Assembly: GCF_947492815.1 (NCBI RefSeq)
Contig: NZ_CANLOB010000002.1
Span: forward strand, 248,001-312,000
Source of the DNA: an uncultured Dokdonia sp.
Lineage (GTDB): Bacteria > Bacteroidota > Bacteroidia > Flavobacteriales > Flavobacteriaceae
Direction: 5' to 3'
DNA: 64,000 bases
Positions 50,640 to 58,902 of this stretch are shown piece after piece. The notes beneath the pieces were generated by a model. It was not told where the DNA came from. It saw nothing but the letters and a program-made list of their open reading frames with translations, and ran no database searches. A program made the translations under genes and the position numbers. Positions within the stretch are counted from its first letter, which is position 1. Each line of letters opens with the position of its first letter.

Positions 50640-50723
50640 CTTGCTGCTTTCTTTCTGCTCTTTTCTTCAAAGAGTAATGATCATTAGTACTACATCTTTT
50701 AATATTAGAATATTAAAAAAGAA

Positions 50724-50761
50724 TTGTGTAACTGAAAAGCACACATCGAGCCGCATCTTTG
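50724..50761 (+). promoter_or_regulatory. Shared-architecture promoter 1 (before the 50832 gene)
   Basis: TTGTGTAA (50724-50731) and CATCTTTG (50754-50761), 38 bases end to end. Same architecture as at 51316, 52758 and 54153. CATCTTTG is a near match to the TAnnTTTG -7 consensus. Confidence 0.6.
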
Positions 50762-50831
50762 TGGTGTGCAAAAAGAGAAGTGAAAATCACTACTTAAAAA
50801 AGAATTACTAACCACTATAAAATTTTACATT

Positions 50832-50993
50832 ATGTTACGTTGGACTATTACATTTATTATTATTGCAATTATTGCAGCAGTATTAGGATTTGGAGGAATT
50901 GCTGGAGCAGCTTCAGGAATCGCAAAAATATTATTTTTCATATTTATTGTACTCTTTATATTCTCTTTAATTAGAGGAGGAATCAGAAAATAA
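50832..50993 (+). CDS. DUF1328 (YtjA-like) small membrane protein
   Basis: 53 residues, [20 protein letters not shown] then [22 protein letters not shown]: two transmembrane helices around the family's conserved [16 protein letters not shown]. The length is exactly that of YtjA. A stress-inducible envelope peptide in many bacteria, function unknown. First core-type gene after the island; promoter 1 lies 71 bases upstream. Confidence 0.85.
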   Translation: MLRWTITFIIIAIIAAVLGFGGIAGAASGIAKILFFIFIVLFIFSLIRGGIRK

Positions 50994-51167
50994 ATAAAAA
51001 TATGAACCATAGTTTATGTATACAAACTATGGTTTTTTGTGCCTTGATGATACGTACCTATAGATGATTATGTAAAACTAGCAAAGAATTATATAATAGT
51101 AAATAAGCTAAGAAGATTCAAATTTGTATCAGAATTTAATCAATTGTATAACCATTTAATTTTTAAA

Positions 51168-51302
51168 ATGATGACCAAGCAGTATGAAAAAGTAGGCAGA
51201 GTGTTTCCTGCGATAGTAAACACAGAAAATTTTGAAAATACCATAGGTGAACAAAATTTTGATACACTACCAGATGATACGGATTTAGTAGTAAATATAT
51301 AA
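51168..51302 (+). CDS. Small ORF (44 aa), doubtful
   Basis: Reads MMTKQYEKVGRVFPAIVNTE and ends DDTDLVVNI. Unrecognised; acidic C-terminus. Lies between the DUF1328 gene and promoter 2. Its start at 51168 follows TTTTAAA, a usual Bacteroidetes context. No other support. Confidence 0.35.
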   Translation: MMTKQYEKVGRVFPAIVNTENFENTIGEQNFDTLPDDTDLVVNI

Positions 51303-51315
51303 CACATGATGAAAA

Positions 51316-51353
51316 TTGTGTAATACAAAACATACACAATCATCGCATCTTTG
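51316..51353 (+). promoter_or_regulatory. Shared-architecture promoter 2 (before the 51404 lipoprotein)
   Basis: TTGTGTAA at 51316-51323 and CATCTTTG at 51346-51353; 38 bases end to end. The flanking GTGTAATACAAAACA is nearly identical to promoter 3. Confidence 0.6.
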
Positions 51354-51403
51354 TACTGTAAGAAATAAAACAGTAAGACAATAACATTTAAAATAACAAA
51401 ACC

Positions 51404-51559
51404 ATGAAAAAATCAATTTTTACAGCCATAGCATTAGCATTATTTACAATTTCTATTTCAAGTTGTAGAGAAAAAACAACAGCAGAAAAAGTAGGAGATG
51501 CAGTAGAAGAAAGTGTAGAGGAAGTAACAGATGAAATAGACGACGCAACAAAAAAATAA
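51404..51559 (+). CDS. Small lipoprotein (51 aa)
   Basis: MKKSIFTAIALALFTISISSC is a lipoprotein signal with Cys21; the mature 31 residues are Glu/Asp-rich (GDAVEESVEEVTDEIDDA), like short entericidin-type peptides. 51 bases downstream of promoter 2 and upstream of two envelope genes, so probably the first gene of that operon. Confidence 0.7.
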   Translation: MKKSIFTAIALALFTISISSCREKTTAEKVGDAVEESVEEVTDEIDDATKK

Positions 51560-51600
51560 ACTCCTAAAACATTTAAATAATAACTTAAAAAATAAAAATT

Positions 51601-52065
51601 ATGAAAACGATATTAAAAACAATTGCATGTTCATTATTAATTGCAGGAACCGTAAATGCTCAATCAATTACAGACGAAGCAAATATTACAACCATAAAGG
51701 AATATGAGCTTAATAACAATGAAGTTGTCACTATAAAAACAATTAGTAAAGAGCGTAGAGATTTAAGTTTTAAAGTAGAAGATGCAGGAAAGTTAAATCA
51801 GAGCTTAGTAGATGCGCCTGTATATGTAGAAAAAATAATTATGATAGATCATGATAATGATACTAGCTACGATAAAGAAGTTTTGATTACATACCAAAAA
51901 GACGTGGAAGATAGTCTAAATTATACTGCTACTCCGGAAGGTGTATATATTACGTCATCAGATAGCACACCGCTATTCGTAATTGAAGAAGGTACGTATC
52001 AAGTAGATTCGCAGGATGTAGAAGATATTACCATTGTAGTAGAAGATCTTAATAAAACTAAATAA
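51601..52065 (+). CDS. Exported protein of unknown function (154 aa)
   Basis: Signal peptide MKTILKTIACSLLIAGTVNAQ with cleavage after Ala/Gln, no lipobox, so periplasmic or secreted. The mature part is beta-rich and acidic (NNEVVTIKTISKERRDLSFKVEDAG; DVEDSLNYTATPEGVYITSS). No family recognised. Between a small lipoprotein and a beta-barrel gene, same direction and short gaps, so one envelope operon. Confidence 0.75.
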   Translation: MKTILKTIACSLLIAGTVNAQSITDEANITTIKEYELNNNEVVTIKTISKERRDLSFKVEDAGKLNQSLVDAPVYVEKIIMIDHDNDTSYDKEVLITYQKDVEDSLNYTATPEGVYITSSDSTPLFVIEEGTYQVDSQDVEDITIVVEDLNKTK

Positions 52066-52097
52066 TTAAAAGACCATAATCACAATACATTAGACAT

Positions 52098-52568
52098 ATG
52101 AAAACATATATTACAAGCATAGTAGCAATCATAGCTTTCGCATTTTCAGTAAACGCTCAAGAAATTTCTAAAAATGCAATCGGTTTAAGACTTGGAGATA
52201 ATGACGGTTTTGGAGGTGAAGTATCTTATCAAAGATACCTTAATGAGAATAATCGTTTAGAATTTGACTTAGGTTGGAGAGATAGTAACAACGTAGAAGC
52301 ATTTAAATTGGTAGGATTGTATCAATGGGTATTTCCACTAGATGGAAATTTTAACTGGTACGTAGGCGCTGGTGGTGGAATAGGTTCTTTTGATGCAGGA
52401 GAGGTAGACGGAACCTTTGGATTAGTAGCAGGTGATGTAGGGATAGAATATAATTTTGATATACCATTACTATTATCACTAGATTTTCGACCAGAACTAG
52501 GATTTAATGAAGATTTTAACGACGATGTTAACTTCGATATTGCACTCGGAATTAGATACCAATTTTAG
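52098..52568 (+). CDS. Outer membrane beta-barrel protein (156 aa)
   Basis: Signal peptide MKTYITSIVAIIAFAFSVNAQ, then alternating strands with aromatic ends: GLRLGDNDGFGGEVSYQRYLN, RLEFDLGWRD, WYVGAGGGIGSFD, VGIEYNF, DIALGIRYQF. This is the pattern of an eight-strand OmpX/OmpW-like barrel, ending in Phe as outer membrane proteins do. Last gene of the 51404-52568 operon, followed by a hairpin. Confidence 0.8.
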   Translation: MKTYITSIVAIIAFAFSVNAQEISKNAIGLRLGDNDGFGGEVSYQRYLNENNRLEFDLGWRDSNNVEAFKLVGLYQWVFPLDGNFNWYVGAGGGIGSFDAGEVDGTFGLVAGDVGIEYNFDIPLLLSLDFRPELGFNEDFNDDVNFDIALGIRYQF

Positions 52569-52585
52569 AAATATATATGCTGTTT

Positions 52586-52609
52586 TATACGCTTTCGCGA
52601 AAGCGTATA
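52586..52609. repeat. CGCTTTCGCGAAAGCG palindrome, copy 1
   Basis: A 24-base perfect palindrome whose centre is CGCTTTCGCGAAAGCG, in the 3' region of the beta-barrel gene. A second copy is at 56300-56315 and a degenerate one near 62988-63001. These act as terminators or bind a chromosomal protein; the repetition is typical of some marine flavobacteria. Confidence 0.75.
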
Positions 52610-52757
52610 ACCCCTAAATCCCCATTGAAAGCCTCAGATTACAATATGTGATTTGAGGCTTTTTTCATATGTAAAATATTGATTGAATATGGATAAGTAC
52701 TTCGTGTGGTAGAACTCTTTATGTGGAAATTCATAATTATATAATACTCCATAAAAA

Positions 52758-52795
52758 TTGTGTAATACAAAACAACACAAACCTAATCATCTTTG
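52758..52795 (+). promoter_or_regulatory. Shared-architecture promoter 3 (before the 52860 gene)
   Basis: TTGTGTAA (52758-52765) and CATCTTTG (52788-52795), 38 bases. Same as promoters 1, 2 and 4. Confidence 0.6.
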
Positions 52796-52859
52796 TAACA
52801 GCAAAAAAGTAAATGATTTTATTCTAAAATCAACACATAAAACAATTTAAATTATTCTC

Positions 52860-53342
52860 ATGAAAAACATATGGTTGATAGTTATGTGCACTATGATATT
52901 ATCTAGTTGCGGAACATCAAAAACAATTAAAGAATCAAAAAAAACACTAAAAGGAAATTGGACGTTAAATGATATTACATACAATCGAGATGGAGTTTTT
53001 AATGTAACCATTTTTGGAGATACCTCTGCGGAATGTCTGGAAGGTTCTACTTGGCAATTTATACCTAATAATAATTTTGGAAACTATGAAATAACAAGTT
53101 CAAACTGTCCTGCAGGAAAGCGTTATTTTATCTGGGCTTTGCCGGGATCTGATCAAACTGATCCAACATATGATATCATTTTAAAACCTACAGACGAGAA
53201 AAAGAATTCGACGATGGATGAAAAAGGGTTTAGACTCTCTATCTCTTACTTGTCTGAAAATCAACTCCAATTTGAGCAAAAAGTACAACTAGAGGGAAAA
53301 CCTTTTGTTATACGAATGAATTTTTCTAAAAACTTAAAATAA
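52860..53342 (+). CDS. Lipocalin-like lipoprotein (160 aa)
   Basis: MKNIWLIVMCTMILSSCGTSK is a lipoprotein signal with Cys17. The mature domain begins KGNWTLNDITYN, the lipocalin-like GxW motif, then carries Cys residues (ECLEGSTWQF, SNCPAG) and ends in beta strands. Lipocalin-like families bind small hydrophobic ligands in the periplasm. Directly upstream of the OmpA-family gene (7 bases), under promoter 3. Confidence 0.75.
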   Translation: MKNIWLIVMCTMILSSCGTSKTIKESKKTLKGNWTLNDITYNRDGVFNVTIFGDTSAECLEGSTWQFIPNNNFGNYEITSSNCPAGKRYFIWALPGSDQTDPTYDIILKPTDEKKNSTMDEKGFRLSISYLSENQLQFEQKVQLEGKPFVIRMNFSKNLK

Positions 53343-53349
53343 AAACAAT

Positions 53350-54048
53350 ATGAAATCAATAGTAAGAACAATAGCAATAGTTACAATTTGTGCAGTATTA
53401 TCTGTAGGATGTGAAGCAACAAGAAATGCAAATAACAAGCAAAAAGGAGCTGTCATAGGAGCTACTACAGGGGCCATTTTAGGGGCTGTTATTGGAAACA
53501 ATGTAGGTGATGGCGAAAACTCAGAATTAGGTGCTGTGATAGGTGGCGTAGTAGGTGGCGGAGCTGGTATTATTATAGGAAATGAAATGGACAAACAAGC
53601 TCAGAAAATAGAAGAAGAAATTCCAGGAGCAACGGTAGAACGTATAGACAATGGCATTGTAGTAACATTTGACGAAAACTCTGGAGTTTATTTTGATACG
53701 GCTAAATATAATATTAATAACGAATCCGAAGTATTGCTAAGTAAATTAGCAAATGTGATGAAAGAATATACACAAACAAATATTATTGTAGCTGGACATA
53801 CAGACAACGTAGGTAGCGAATCTTCTAACTTATTATTATCACAGCGTAGAGCAAATGCAGTAACAGGATATTTAACCTCTAACGGAGTCTCTTCAGGACG
53901 TTTAACAACGGTTTGGTATGGAGAAACAGCGCCAGCAACTTCAAATGCGACTGCAGCAGGAAGAGCAGAAAATAGACGTGTAACATTGGCTATTGTGCCT
54001 AATGAAACCATGAAAACTAATGCTATGAGAGAGGCAAACTCAAAATAA
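53350..54048 (+). CDS. OmpA-family lipoprotein with glycine zipper
   Basis: 232 residues: lipoprotein signal (Cys21), a glycine-zipper membrane segment (AVIGATTGAILGAVIGNNVGDG... about 35-85) and a C-terminal OmpA domain (about 100-220) that binds peptidoglycan: GVYFDTAKYNI, IIVAGHTDNVGSESSN, LLLSQRRANAV, TTVWYGETAPATSN, GRAENRRVTL. Complete domain with the key TDN and RRV motifs. Co-transcribed with the lipocalin-like gene and followed by a strong terminator (54070-54101). Confidence 0.88.
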   Translation: MKSIVRTIAIVTICAVLSVGCEATRNANNKQKGAVIGATTGAILGAVIGNNVGDGENSELGAVIGGVVGGGAGIIIGNEMDKQAQKIEEEIPGATVERIDNGIVVTFDENSGVYFDTAKYNINNESEVLLSKLANVMKEYTQTNIIVAGHTDNVGSESSNLLLSQRRANAVTGYLTSNGVSSGRLTTVWYGETAPATSNATAAGRAENRRVTLAIVPNETMKTNAMREANSK

Positions 54049-54069
54049 TTATTTAATAATAAAATGCTA

Positions 54070-54101
54070 CCAAGGCTAGAGATTACTATCTCTAGCCTTG
54101 G
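54070..54101 (+). terminator. Terminator after the OmpA-family gene
   Basis: CCAAGGCTAGAGAT-TACT-ATCTCTAGCCTTGG, perfect 14-base arms and TACT loop, then TTTTT. Confidence 0.9.
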
Positions 54102-54152
54102 TTTTTATATAGAAGTACGTACTTCTTGTAATCTTATAACAATGCTTCACAA

Positions 54153-54190
54153 TTGTATAAGACATTTTCGTGCAAATCATGGCATATTTG
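54153..54190 (+). promoter_or_regulatory. Shared-architecture promoter 4 (before the DJ-1 gene)
   Basis: TTGTATAA (54153-54160) and CATATTTG (54183-54190), 38 bases. CATATTTG fits TAnnTTTG except its first base. Lies 56 bases before the ATG at 54246. Confidence 0.55.
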
Positions 54191-54245
54191 TAATGTGTTA
54201 ATAATGAGTGTAGTAACACTCATATTAAAGAGAAAATAAAAGAGC

Positions 54246-54928
54246 ATGAAAAACATATTATTCGTATTGACCAGTCACGAAGATTTAGGAGATACAAAAC
54301 AGAAGACAGGATTTTGGATTGAAGAATTTGCAAATCCATATTACATAGTGAGAGATGCTGGTCATTCTATTACGCTTGCTTCACCAAAAGGAGGATTACC
54401 TCCTATAGATCCAAAGAGCGATGCTCCAGATCAACAAACACCAGCAACGGTGAGATTCAAAAAAGATAAACAAGCCCAGAAAGAATTGTCAGAAACAATT
54501 CCCTTATCAAAAATAAACGGAGAAGCGTTTGATGCTGTTTTTTATCCTGGTGGACACGGACCTTTGTGGGATTTGACAGAAAATTATGATTCTATAACAC
54601 TTATAGAGTCATTTTACAGAGAAGAAAAGCCTGTAAGTGCTGTATGCCATGCTCCAGCAATATTTAAACATACAAAAAAGAAGATGGGACTCCTTTGGTA
54701 AAAGATAAAAAAGTAACTGGCTTCTCAAATAGTGAAGAAGCTGCAGTAGCTCTTACAGATGTAGTGCCTTTTTTAGTTGAAGATATGCTGAAAAATCGAG
54801 GGAGTATATACTCTAAAAAAGAGGATTGGCAGCCCTACGCCATAGCAGATGGATTACTTATAACTGGTCAAAATCCAGCATCTTCAGAAAAAGTAGCACA
54901 ACTACTCTTAGAAAAATTAGAAGCATAA
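54246..54928 (+). pseudogene. DJ-1/PfpI-family amidotransferase-like gene with a one-base frameshift
   Basis: Residues up to VSAVCHAPAIFKHTKKK are a DJ-1/PfpI domain with the nucleophile Cys in AVCHAPA and the VFYPGGHGPLWDL loop. At ACAAAAAAG (54672-54680) the frame is lost and a stop follows; a -1 shift rejoins KEDGTPLVKDKKVTGFSNSEE and continues to VAQLLLEKLEA at 54928, about 227 residues, the usual length. DJ-1/PfpI proteins act as chaperone, glyoxalase or protease-like enzymes in stress. Likely a missing A in a 6-A run or a recent mutation. Under promoter 4. Confidence 0.8.
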
Positions 54929-54954
54929 TTAATAATAACCATAATATAAAACAT

Positions 54955-55254
54955 ATGAATATAGTATTTGAATATCAAAATATAAGCGGAAGTAAACGTT
55001 TGGAAGGGTACACTGAAGAGTTACTTAGCAATTTAGAAAAAAAGTATCCATTTTTAATACGAGGAGATGTTTTCTTTAAAAAAGAAAACAAATCAGATGG
55101 GACAGGGCATGTTTGCAGTATACGATTAAGCGCCCCAGGACCAAGACTGTTTGCATCTTCAGACACCACAAGTTTTGAAGGCTCTATCTCGGAATGTTCG
55201 AGAGAGCTCGATCAACAATTAGAAAAACGTAAAAGTATGATGCAATCACACTAA
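54955..55254 (+). CDS. HPF/RaiA-family ribosome-associated protein
   Basis: 99 residues starting at ATG 54955. The family layout is visible: MNIVFEYQNISGSKRLEGYTEELLSNLEKKYPFLIRG, then GHVCSIRLSAPGPRLFASSDTTSFEGSI, and a helical end. HPF/RaiA proteins bind the 30S decoding centre and cause hibernation in stress. A longer frame from 54826 would include the tail of the preceding gene in another frame, and is rejected. Twenty-six bases after the DJ-1 gene, so possibly the same transcript. Confidence 0.75.
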   Translation: MNIVFEYQNISGSKRLEGYTEELLSNLEKKYPFLIRGDVFFKKENKSDGTGHVCSIRLSAPGPRLFASSDTTSFEGSISECSRELDQQLEKRKSMMQSH

Positions 55255-55336
55255 TATTTTAAACAAGTACTTAATATTCCCAAAACTCATTTAGAATTTT
55301 TGGGGATGAAATAATAATTAATTAAAAACACACATT

Positions 55337-55489
55337 ATGAAATTTATAAAAGAAGAAGAAGAAAAAAGAGATGATTACATATTTCAAAAAAATGATATTA
55401 CCGTAAACACTACTAGATTTATAGTAGGTGTACTGATAGCTCTTGCTATAGCAGTAGTAGCAACAGGATTTTATCTTGATGTGTTTTAA
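55337..55489 (+). CDS. Small membrane protein (50 aa)
   Basis: Charged N-terminus MKFIKEEEEKRDDYIFQK, one transmembrane helix FIVGVLIALAIAVVATGFYL at about 28-47. Unrecognised. Downstream of the HPF-like gene, same strand. Confidence 0.6.
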   Translation: MKFIKEEEEKRDDYIFQKNDITVNTTRFIVGVLIALAIAVVATGFYLDVF

Positions 55490-55628
55490 TTTCAAATAAG
55501 TATATCAAATACCATTTATAGAAAATTTATACAATACATAGTGATAGTGGCATGATAACAAAGCTGTACATACACTATACTAAAAGTTTAATAACCATAT
55601 AATTACAGCTTTAACCAAAATAAAAATT

Positions 55629-56216
55629 ATGAAAAAGATAATAGGAATAACAGGATTAGCAGCGATTACATTATTAGTAACAAGTTGTGATATTTCTCAA
55701 AAAAAAGAAGCAGAACTTCCTGAAATAGATGTAGATGTTCAAACAGAAGCAGGACAATTGCCAAGCTTTGATGTTGATTGGGCAGAAGTAAACGTAGGAA
55801 CTCGTACCAAAACAGTAACAATACCTAAAGTCGTGATTGTAACTGAAGAAGAAGAGATAGAAGTCCCTTATTTAGACGTAGATATGCCAAATACTACTGC
55901 CGATAAAGAAGAGCTCAATTTAGTTGTTGAAGCAGAAGTGACAGATAACGAACATTCTATCAAGATTAAAGAAATCATCGCTACAGATGATAAATTATTT
56001 GTAATTTCAGAATTGAAAGAAGGCTCAACTGCCATAGGAGATCAAAAAATGAGAATTTCTGACCAAGTGGTACTAAATGCGCCAGATTTGAATGTAAAAC
56101 ATATTATTGTAGGAGAAAAACCAGATAGAGTATTTAATGATCAATATAAGTATGTTGAAAATTTATCTTCTTTCAAATCAGATTTAGAAGATGCGACTGT
56201 AATTTATTCTAAATAA
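55629..56216 (+). CDS. Lipoprotein of unknown function (195 aa)
   Basis: MKKIIGITGLAAITLLVTSC is a lipoprotein signal with Cys20. The mature part is acidic and beta-rich (EIDVDVQTEAGQLPSFDVDWAEVNVGT..., TVTIPKVVIVTEEEEIEVP). A pattern EIDVDV, PSFDVDWAEVNV, VPYLDVDMPN recurs and may be an internal repeat. Function unknown, envelope. Followed by a terminator hairpin (56243-56270). Confidence 0.7.
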   Translation: MKKIIGITGLAAITLLVTSCDISQKKEAELPEIDVDVQTEAGQLPSFDVDWAEVNVGTRTKTVTIPKVVIVTEEEEIEVPYLDVDMPNTTADKEELNLVVEAEVTDNEHSIKIKEIIATDDKLFVISELKEGSTAIGDQKMRISDQVVLNAPDLNVKHIIVGEKPDRVFNDQYKYVENLSSFKSDLEDATVIYSK

Positions 56217-56242
56217 TAAATAGTTAGATATAATAATTGAAA

Positions 56243-56270
56243 AAGATCTTTCCTTGAGGGAAGATTTTTT
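56243..56270 (+). terminator. Terminator after the 55629 lipoprotein
   Basis: GATCTTTCC-TTGA-GGGAAGAT then TTTTTT, imperfect arms (G-T pair). Confidence 0.7.
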
Positions 56271-56299
56271 TTGCATATAAATGGTTTTCTTTCTTGGTG

Positions 56300-56315
56300 C
56301 GCTTTCGCGAAAGCG
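56300..56315. repeat. CGCTTTCGCGAAAGCG palindrome, copy 2
   Basis: The same palindrome as at 52586-52609, here between the terminator and the M28 peptidase gene. Confidence 0.75.
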
Positions 56316-56376
56316 TATAAAATAAAATTTACGATGCGTTCAGTATCTTAGTCTTTTAATATCTAAAATCAAATAG

Positions 56377-57264
56377 ATGAAAAAGAAAATCCCTTTTCTA
56401 GTATTATTAATTTTTATAGGATTTGCTAGTACTGCACAATCCTTTGATGAAGCAAAATTATTAGAGCGTGTTAAGACACTCTCTTCAGATAGCTTTGAGG
56501 GAAGAAAGACAGGTGAAAAAGGAGGATTGCTTGCAAGAGCTTATGTGGTCAAAACATTTGACAGTTTACAGGTAGCTCCTTTTGGTAGTAAGTATGAACA
56601 TAAATTTACTTTTGAAATAAGGGGAAAAGAATACAATGCAGCAAACATTTTAGGACAGATTAAAGGAACGGATTATCCAGAGAAATATATTGTAGTAAGT
56701 GCGCATTATGATCATGTAGGAGTTGAAAAAGGAGAAATCTATAATGGTGCCGATGATGATGCTTCTGGAATAGCTGCCTTATTTGCCTTTGCAGAATATC
56801 TCGCTAAAAACCCTCCAAAACATACAGTTGTATTAGCTGCTTTTGATGCCGAAGAATTAGGTCTTAAAGGAGCCTATTATTTTGTAGATAAAATGAAGGG
56901 AGCTCATATTGTAGCAAACATCAATATGGATATGATAAGTCGCAGTGCTAAAAATGAACTCTATGTTGTAGGAACACCACATAACGAACAATTGAAATCT
57001 ATCATAGAAAACTTTGAAAATCCTACTTCATCTAAACTTTTAATAGGACATGATGGGTTAGATAAAAAACAAAACTGGACAAATGCTTCAGATCATGCTG
57101 CTTTTCATAAAGAGAGAATTCCTTTTTTGTATTTTGGAAATGAAGATCACTCAGGATATCACCACCCTTCAGATGATTATGAAAATATCACTCCAGAATT
57201 TTATAAAAATTCTGTTCAAATAATCCTCTCTATTTTTATGGAAATTGACGCAAACGGACTTTAA
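56377..57264 (+). CDS. M28-family zinc aminopeptidase-like protein
   Basis: 295 residues with signal peptide MKKKIPFLVLLIFIGFASTAQ, so exported. Zinc ligands of the M28 peptidases can be read: VVSAHYDHVG (His), NGADDDASG (Asp), FDAEELGLKG (Glu-Glu), NINMDMISR (Asp) and SGYHHPSDDYENI (His). Length is that of single-domain M28 enzymes, which release N-terminal amino acids. Monocistronic, flanked by a terminator upstream and a long gap downstream. Confidence 0.9.
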   Translation: MKKKIPFLVLLIFIGFASTAQSFDEAKLLERVKTLSSDSFEGRKTGEKGGLLARAYVVKTFDSLQVAPFGSKYEHKFTFEIRGKEYNAANILGQIKGTDYPEKYIVVSAHYDHVGVEKGEIYNGADDDASGIAALFAFAEYLAKNPPKHTVVLAAFDAEELGLKGAYYFVDKMKGAHIVANINMDMISRSAKNELYVVGTPHNEQLKSIIENFENPTSSKLLIGHDGLDKKQNWTNASDHAAFHKERIPFLYFGNEDHSGYHHPSDDYENITPEFYKNSVQIILSIFMEIDANGL

Positions 57265-57700
57265 AAACTAGTGTTATTTTTTGCTTTTCAGAGGTAAATA
57301 CGATCTAAGTATTTGATAAAAAGATATGTTGTAAAAAATTGATACAAGTATAAAATAAATCTGTTTAATCTTTTTTTTTTGATTATACATAACTTTAATT
57401 CTCAATGTTATCAAAACGTTATCAAAAATAATTGGAATCAAGTGTAAAATCCCTTGGTGAGGCCGTTTTTACCTCTTATTTGGATGCTATTTTGTGTATA
57501 AAAGTTAAGAATTTATATATTTGATTATCAGTGTATTATGTGTTTTGTTTAACAAAAATATAAGAAAATTCGGTTTTAGCGAATGTTGAAAACTTTGTGG
57601 ATAACCATAACGTTAAAACCTATAGCTCGCTCTCTTTTTTATTGATATTTGTTAGTCCCTAGTGGAATGAAAAAGAAATCAATTTAAATCATAACGGACA
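57265..57700 (+). promoter_or_regulatory. 436-base gap upstream of nrdB with a DnaA box
   Basis: Holds no gene that I can support. It is AT-rich and contains a perfect DnaA box TGTGGATAA (complement TTATCCACA) at 57596-57604, 97 bases before the nrdB ATG at 57701. In Escherichia coli nrdAB is controlled through DnaA, so a replication-linked control is plausible here but inferred. ATTTATATATTTG near 57511 gives a -7 like TATATTTG. Confidence 0.45.
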
Positions 57701-58687
57701 ATGAGTGTAGTAGAGCCTATCTTAGCAGAAAATAAAGACAGATTTGTGATATTTCCTATCCAACACCATGATATTTGGGAGTGGTATAAGAAATCGGAAG
57801 CTAGTTTTTGGACTGCAGAAGAAATTGATTTGCATCAAGATCTTACAGATTGGGCGACAAAACTTAATGATGATGAACGTTATTTTATTAAACATATTCT
57901 AGCTTTTTTTGCCGCATCTGATGGAATTGTAAATGAAAATCTTGCTGAAAACTTTGTTAATGAAGTACAATACTCTGAAGCAAAATTCTTTTATGGATTC
58001 CAAATTATGATGGAGAATATCCATTCTGAAACCTACTCACTGCTTATCGATACCTATGTGAAAGATGAAGCAGAAAAAGATAAATTATTTAATGCCTTAG
58101 AAAACTTTCCTGCAATTAAGAAAAAAGCAGACTGGGCTCTAAAATGGATAGATAGTCCAAGCTTTGCTGAGCGTCTTATTGCATTTGCAGCCGTAGAAGG
58201 TATTTTCTTCTCTGGAGCTTTTTGTTCTATTTATTGGTTAAAGAAAAGAGGCCTAATGCCTGGACTTACTTTTTCTAATGAGTTAATCTCACGTGACGAA
58301 GGAGTGCATTGTGACTTTGCAGTTCACTTACACAATCATCACTTGATTAACAAAGTGCCTACAGAACGCATTAAAGAAATTATCGTAAACGCTTTAGATA
58401 TAGAGCGTGAGTTTATTACCGAATCATTGCCTGTGAGCTTAATTGGTATGAACGCAACTTTAATGACACAATACTTAGAGTATGTGACAGACCGCTTACT
58501 GACAGAATTAAACTGTGAGAAAGTATACAATACAGCAAATCCTTTTGACTTCATGGATATGATTTCATTACAAGGGAAAACAAACTTCTTCGAAAAGAGA
58601 GTAGGAGAATATCAAAAAGCTGGTGTTGTAAAAGATAAGGATGACAATGGAGAAGGTCAAAAAATTAGTTTTGACGCTTCATTCTAA
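57701..58687 (+). CDS. nrdB: Ribonucleotide reductase class Ia, small (beta) subunit
   Basis: 328 residues. Supplies the tyrosyl radical and di-iron centre to the alpha subunit. Metal and radical residues visible: DLTDW (Asp), [15 protein letters not shown] (Glu, His, and radical Tyr), [13 protein letters not shown] (Glu), [15 protein letters not shown] (Glu, His). Length fits. C-terminus ends KISFDASF, expected to dock on NrdA. It precedes nrdA by 205 bases, an order seen in flavobacteria. Cytoplasmic and essential, part of the core genome. Confidence 0.97.
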   Translation: MSVVEPILAENKDRFVIFPIQHHDIWEWYKKSEASFWTAEEIDLHQDLTDWATKLNDDERYFIKHILAFFAASDGIVNENLAENFVNEVQYSEAKFFYGFQIMMENIHSETYSLLIDTYVKDEAEKDKLFNALENFPAIKKKADWALKWIDSPSFAERLIAFAAVEGIFFSGAFCSIYWLKKRGLMPGLTFSNELISRDEGVHCDFAVHLHNHHLINKVPTERIKEIIVNALDIEREFITESLPVSLIGMNATLMTQYLEYVTDRLLTELNCEKVYNTANPFDFMDMISLQGKTNFFEKRVGEYQKAGVVKDKDDNGEGQKISFDASF

Positions 58688-58821
58688 ATAAGTATAAGCT
58701 TTTAGGTCTTTTTGTAATACGTTTTAAAGATCGCCTTTCGCAAAATGGTATAACTTGAAATGCCTTTTGTGAATTTCAATAATAACAAATCATAACTCAT
58801 ACAGTTTTTGGGAATAACTGT

Positions 58822-58902
58822 ATGTATCAAATTAACAAACCTTTTTCTCAACAGGGGGAAGACTTTTTGGGGAAAATAAATATTTTAAGTGTATGTATGT
58901 AG
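58822..58902 (+). other. Possible leader ORF overlapping the nrdA start
   Basis: A 26-codon frame reading [20 protein letters not shown] ... CM and stopping inside the nrdA gene at 58902, so it overlaps the nrdA ATG (58893) by 10 bases. A short upstream frame in this position could couple or limit nrdA translation, or be chance. Confidence 0.2.

Noticed and set aside
51168..51302. Minus-strand frame at 51140-51343 as a gene
   Set aside because: It is a hydrophobic shadow of the plus-strand small frame and promoter 2, with no domain pattern.
54826..54954. Longer frame from 54826 leading into the HPF-like gene
   Set aside because: The first 43 codons are the out-of-frame tail of the DJ-1 gene; the family-like sequence begins at 54955.
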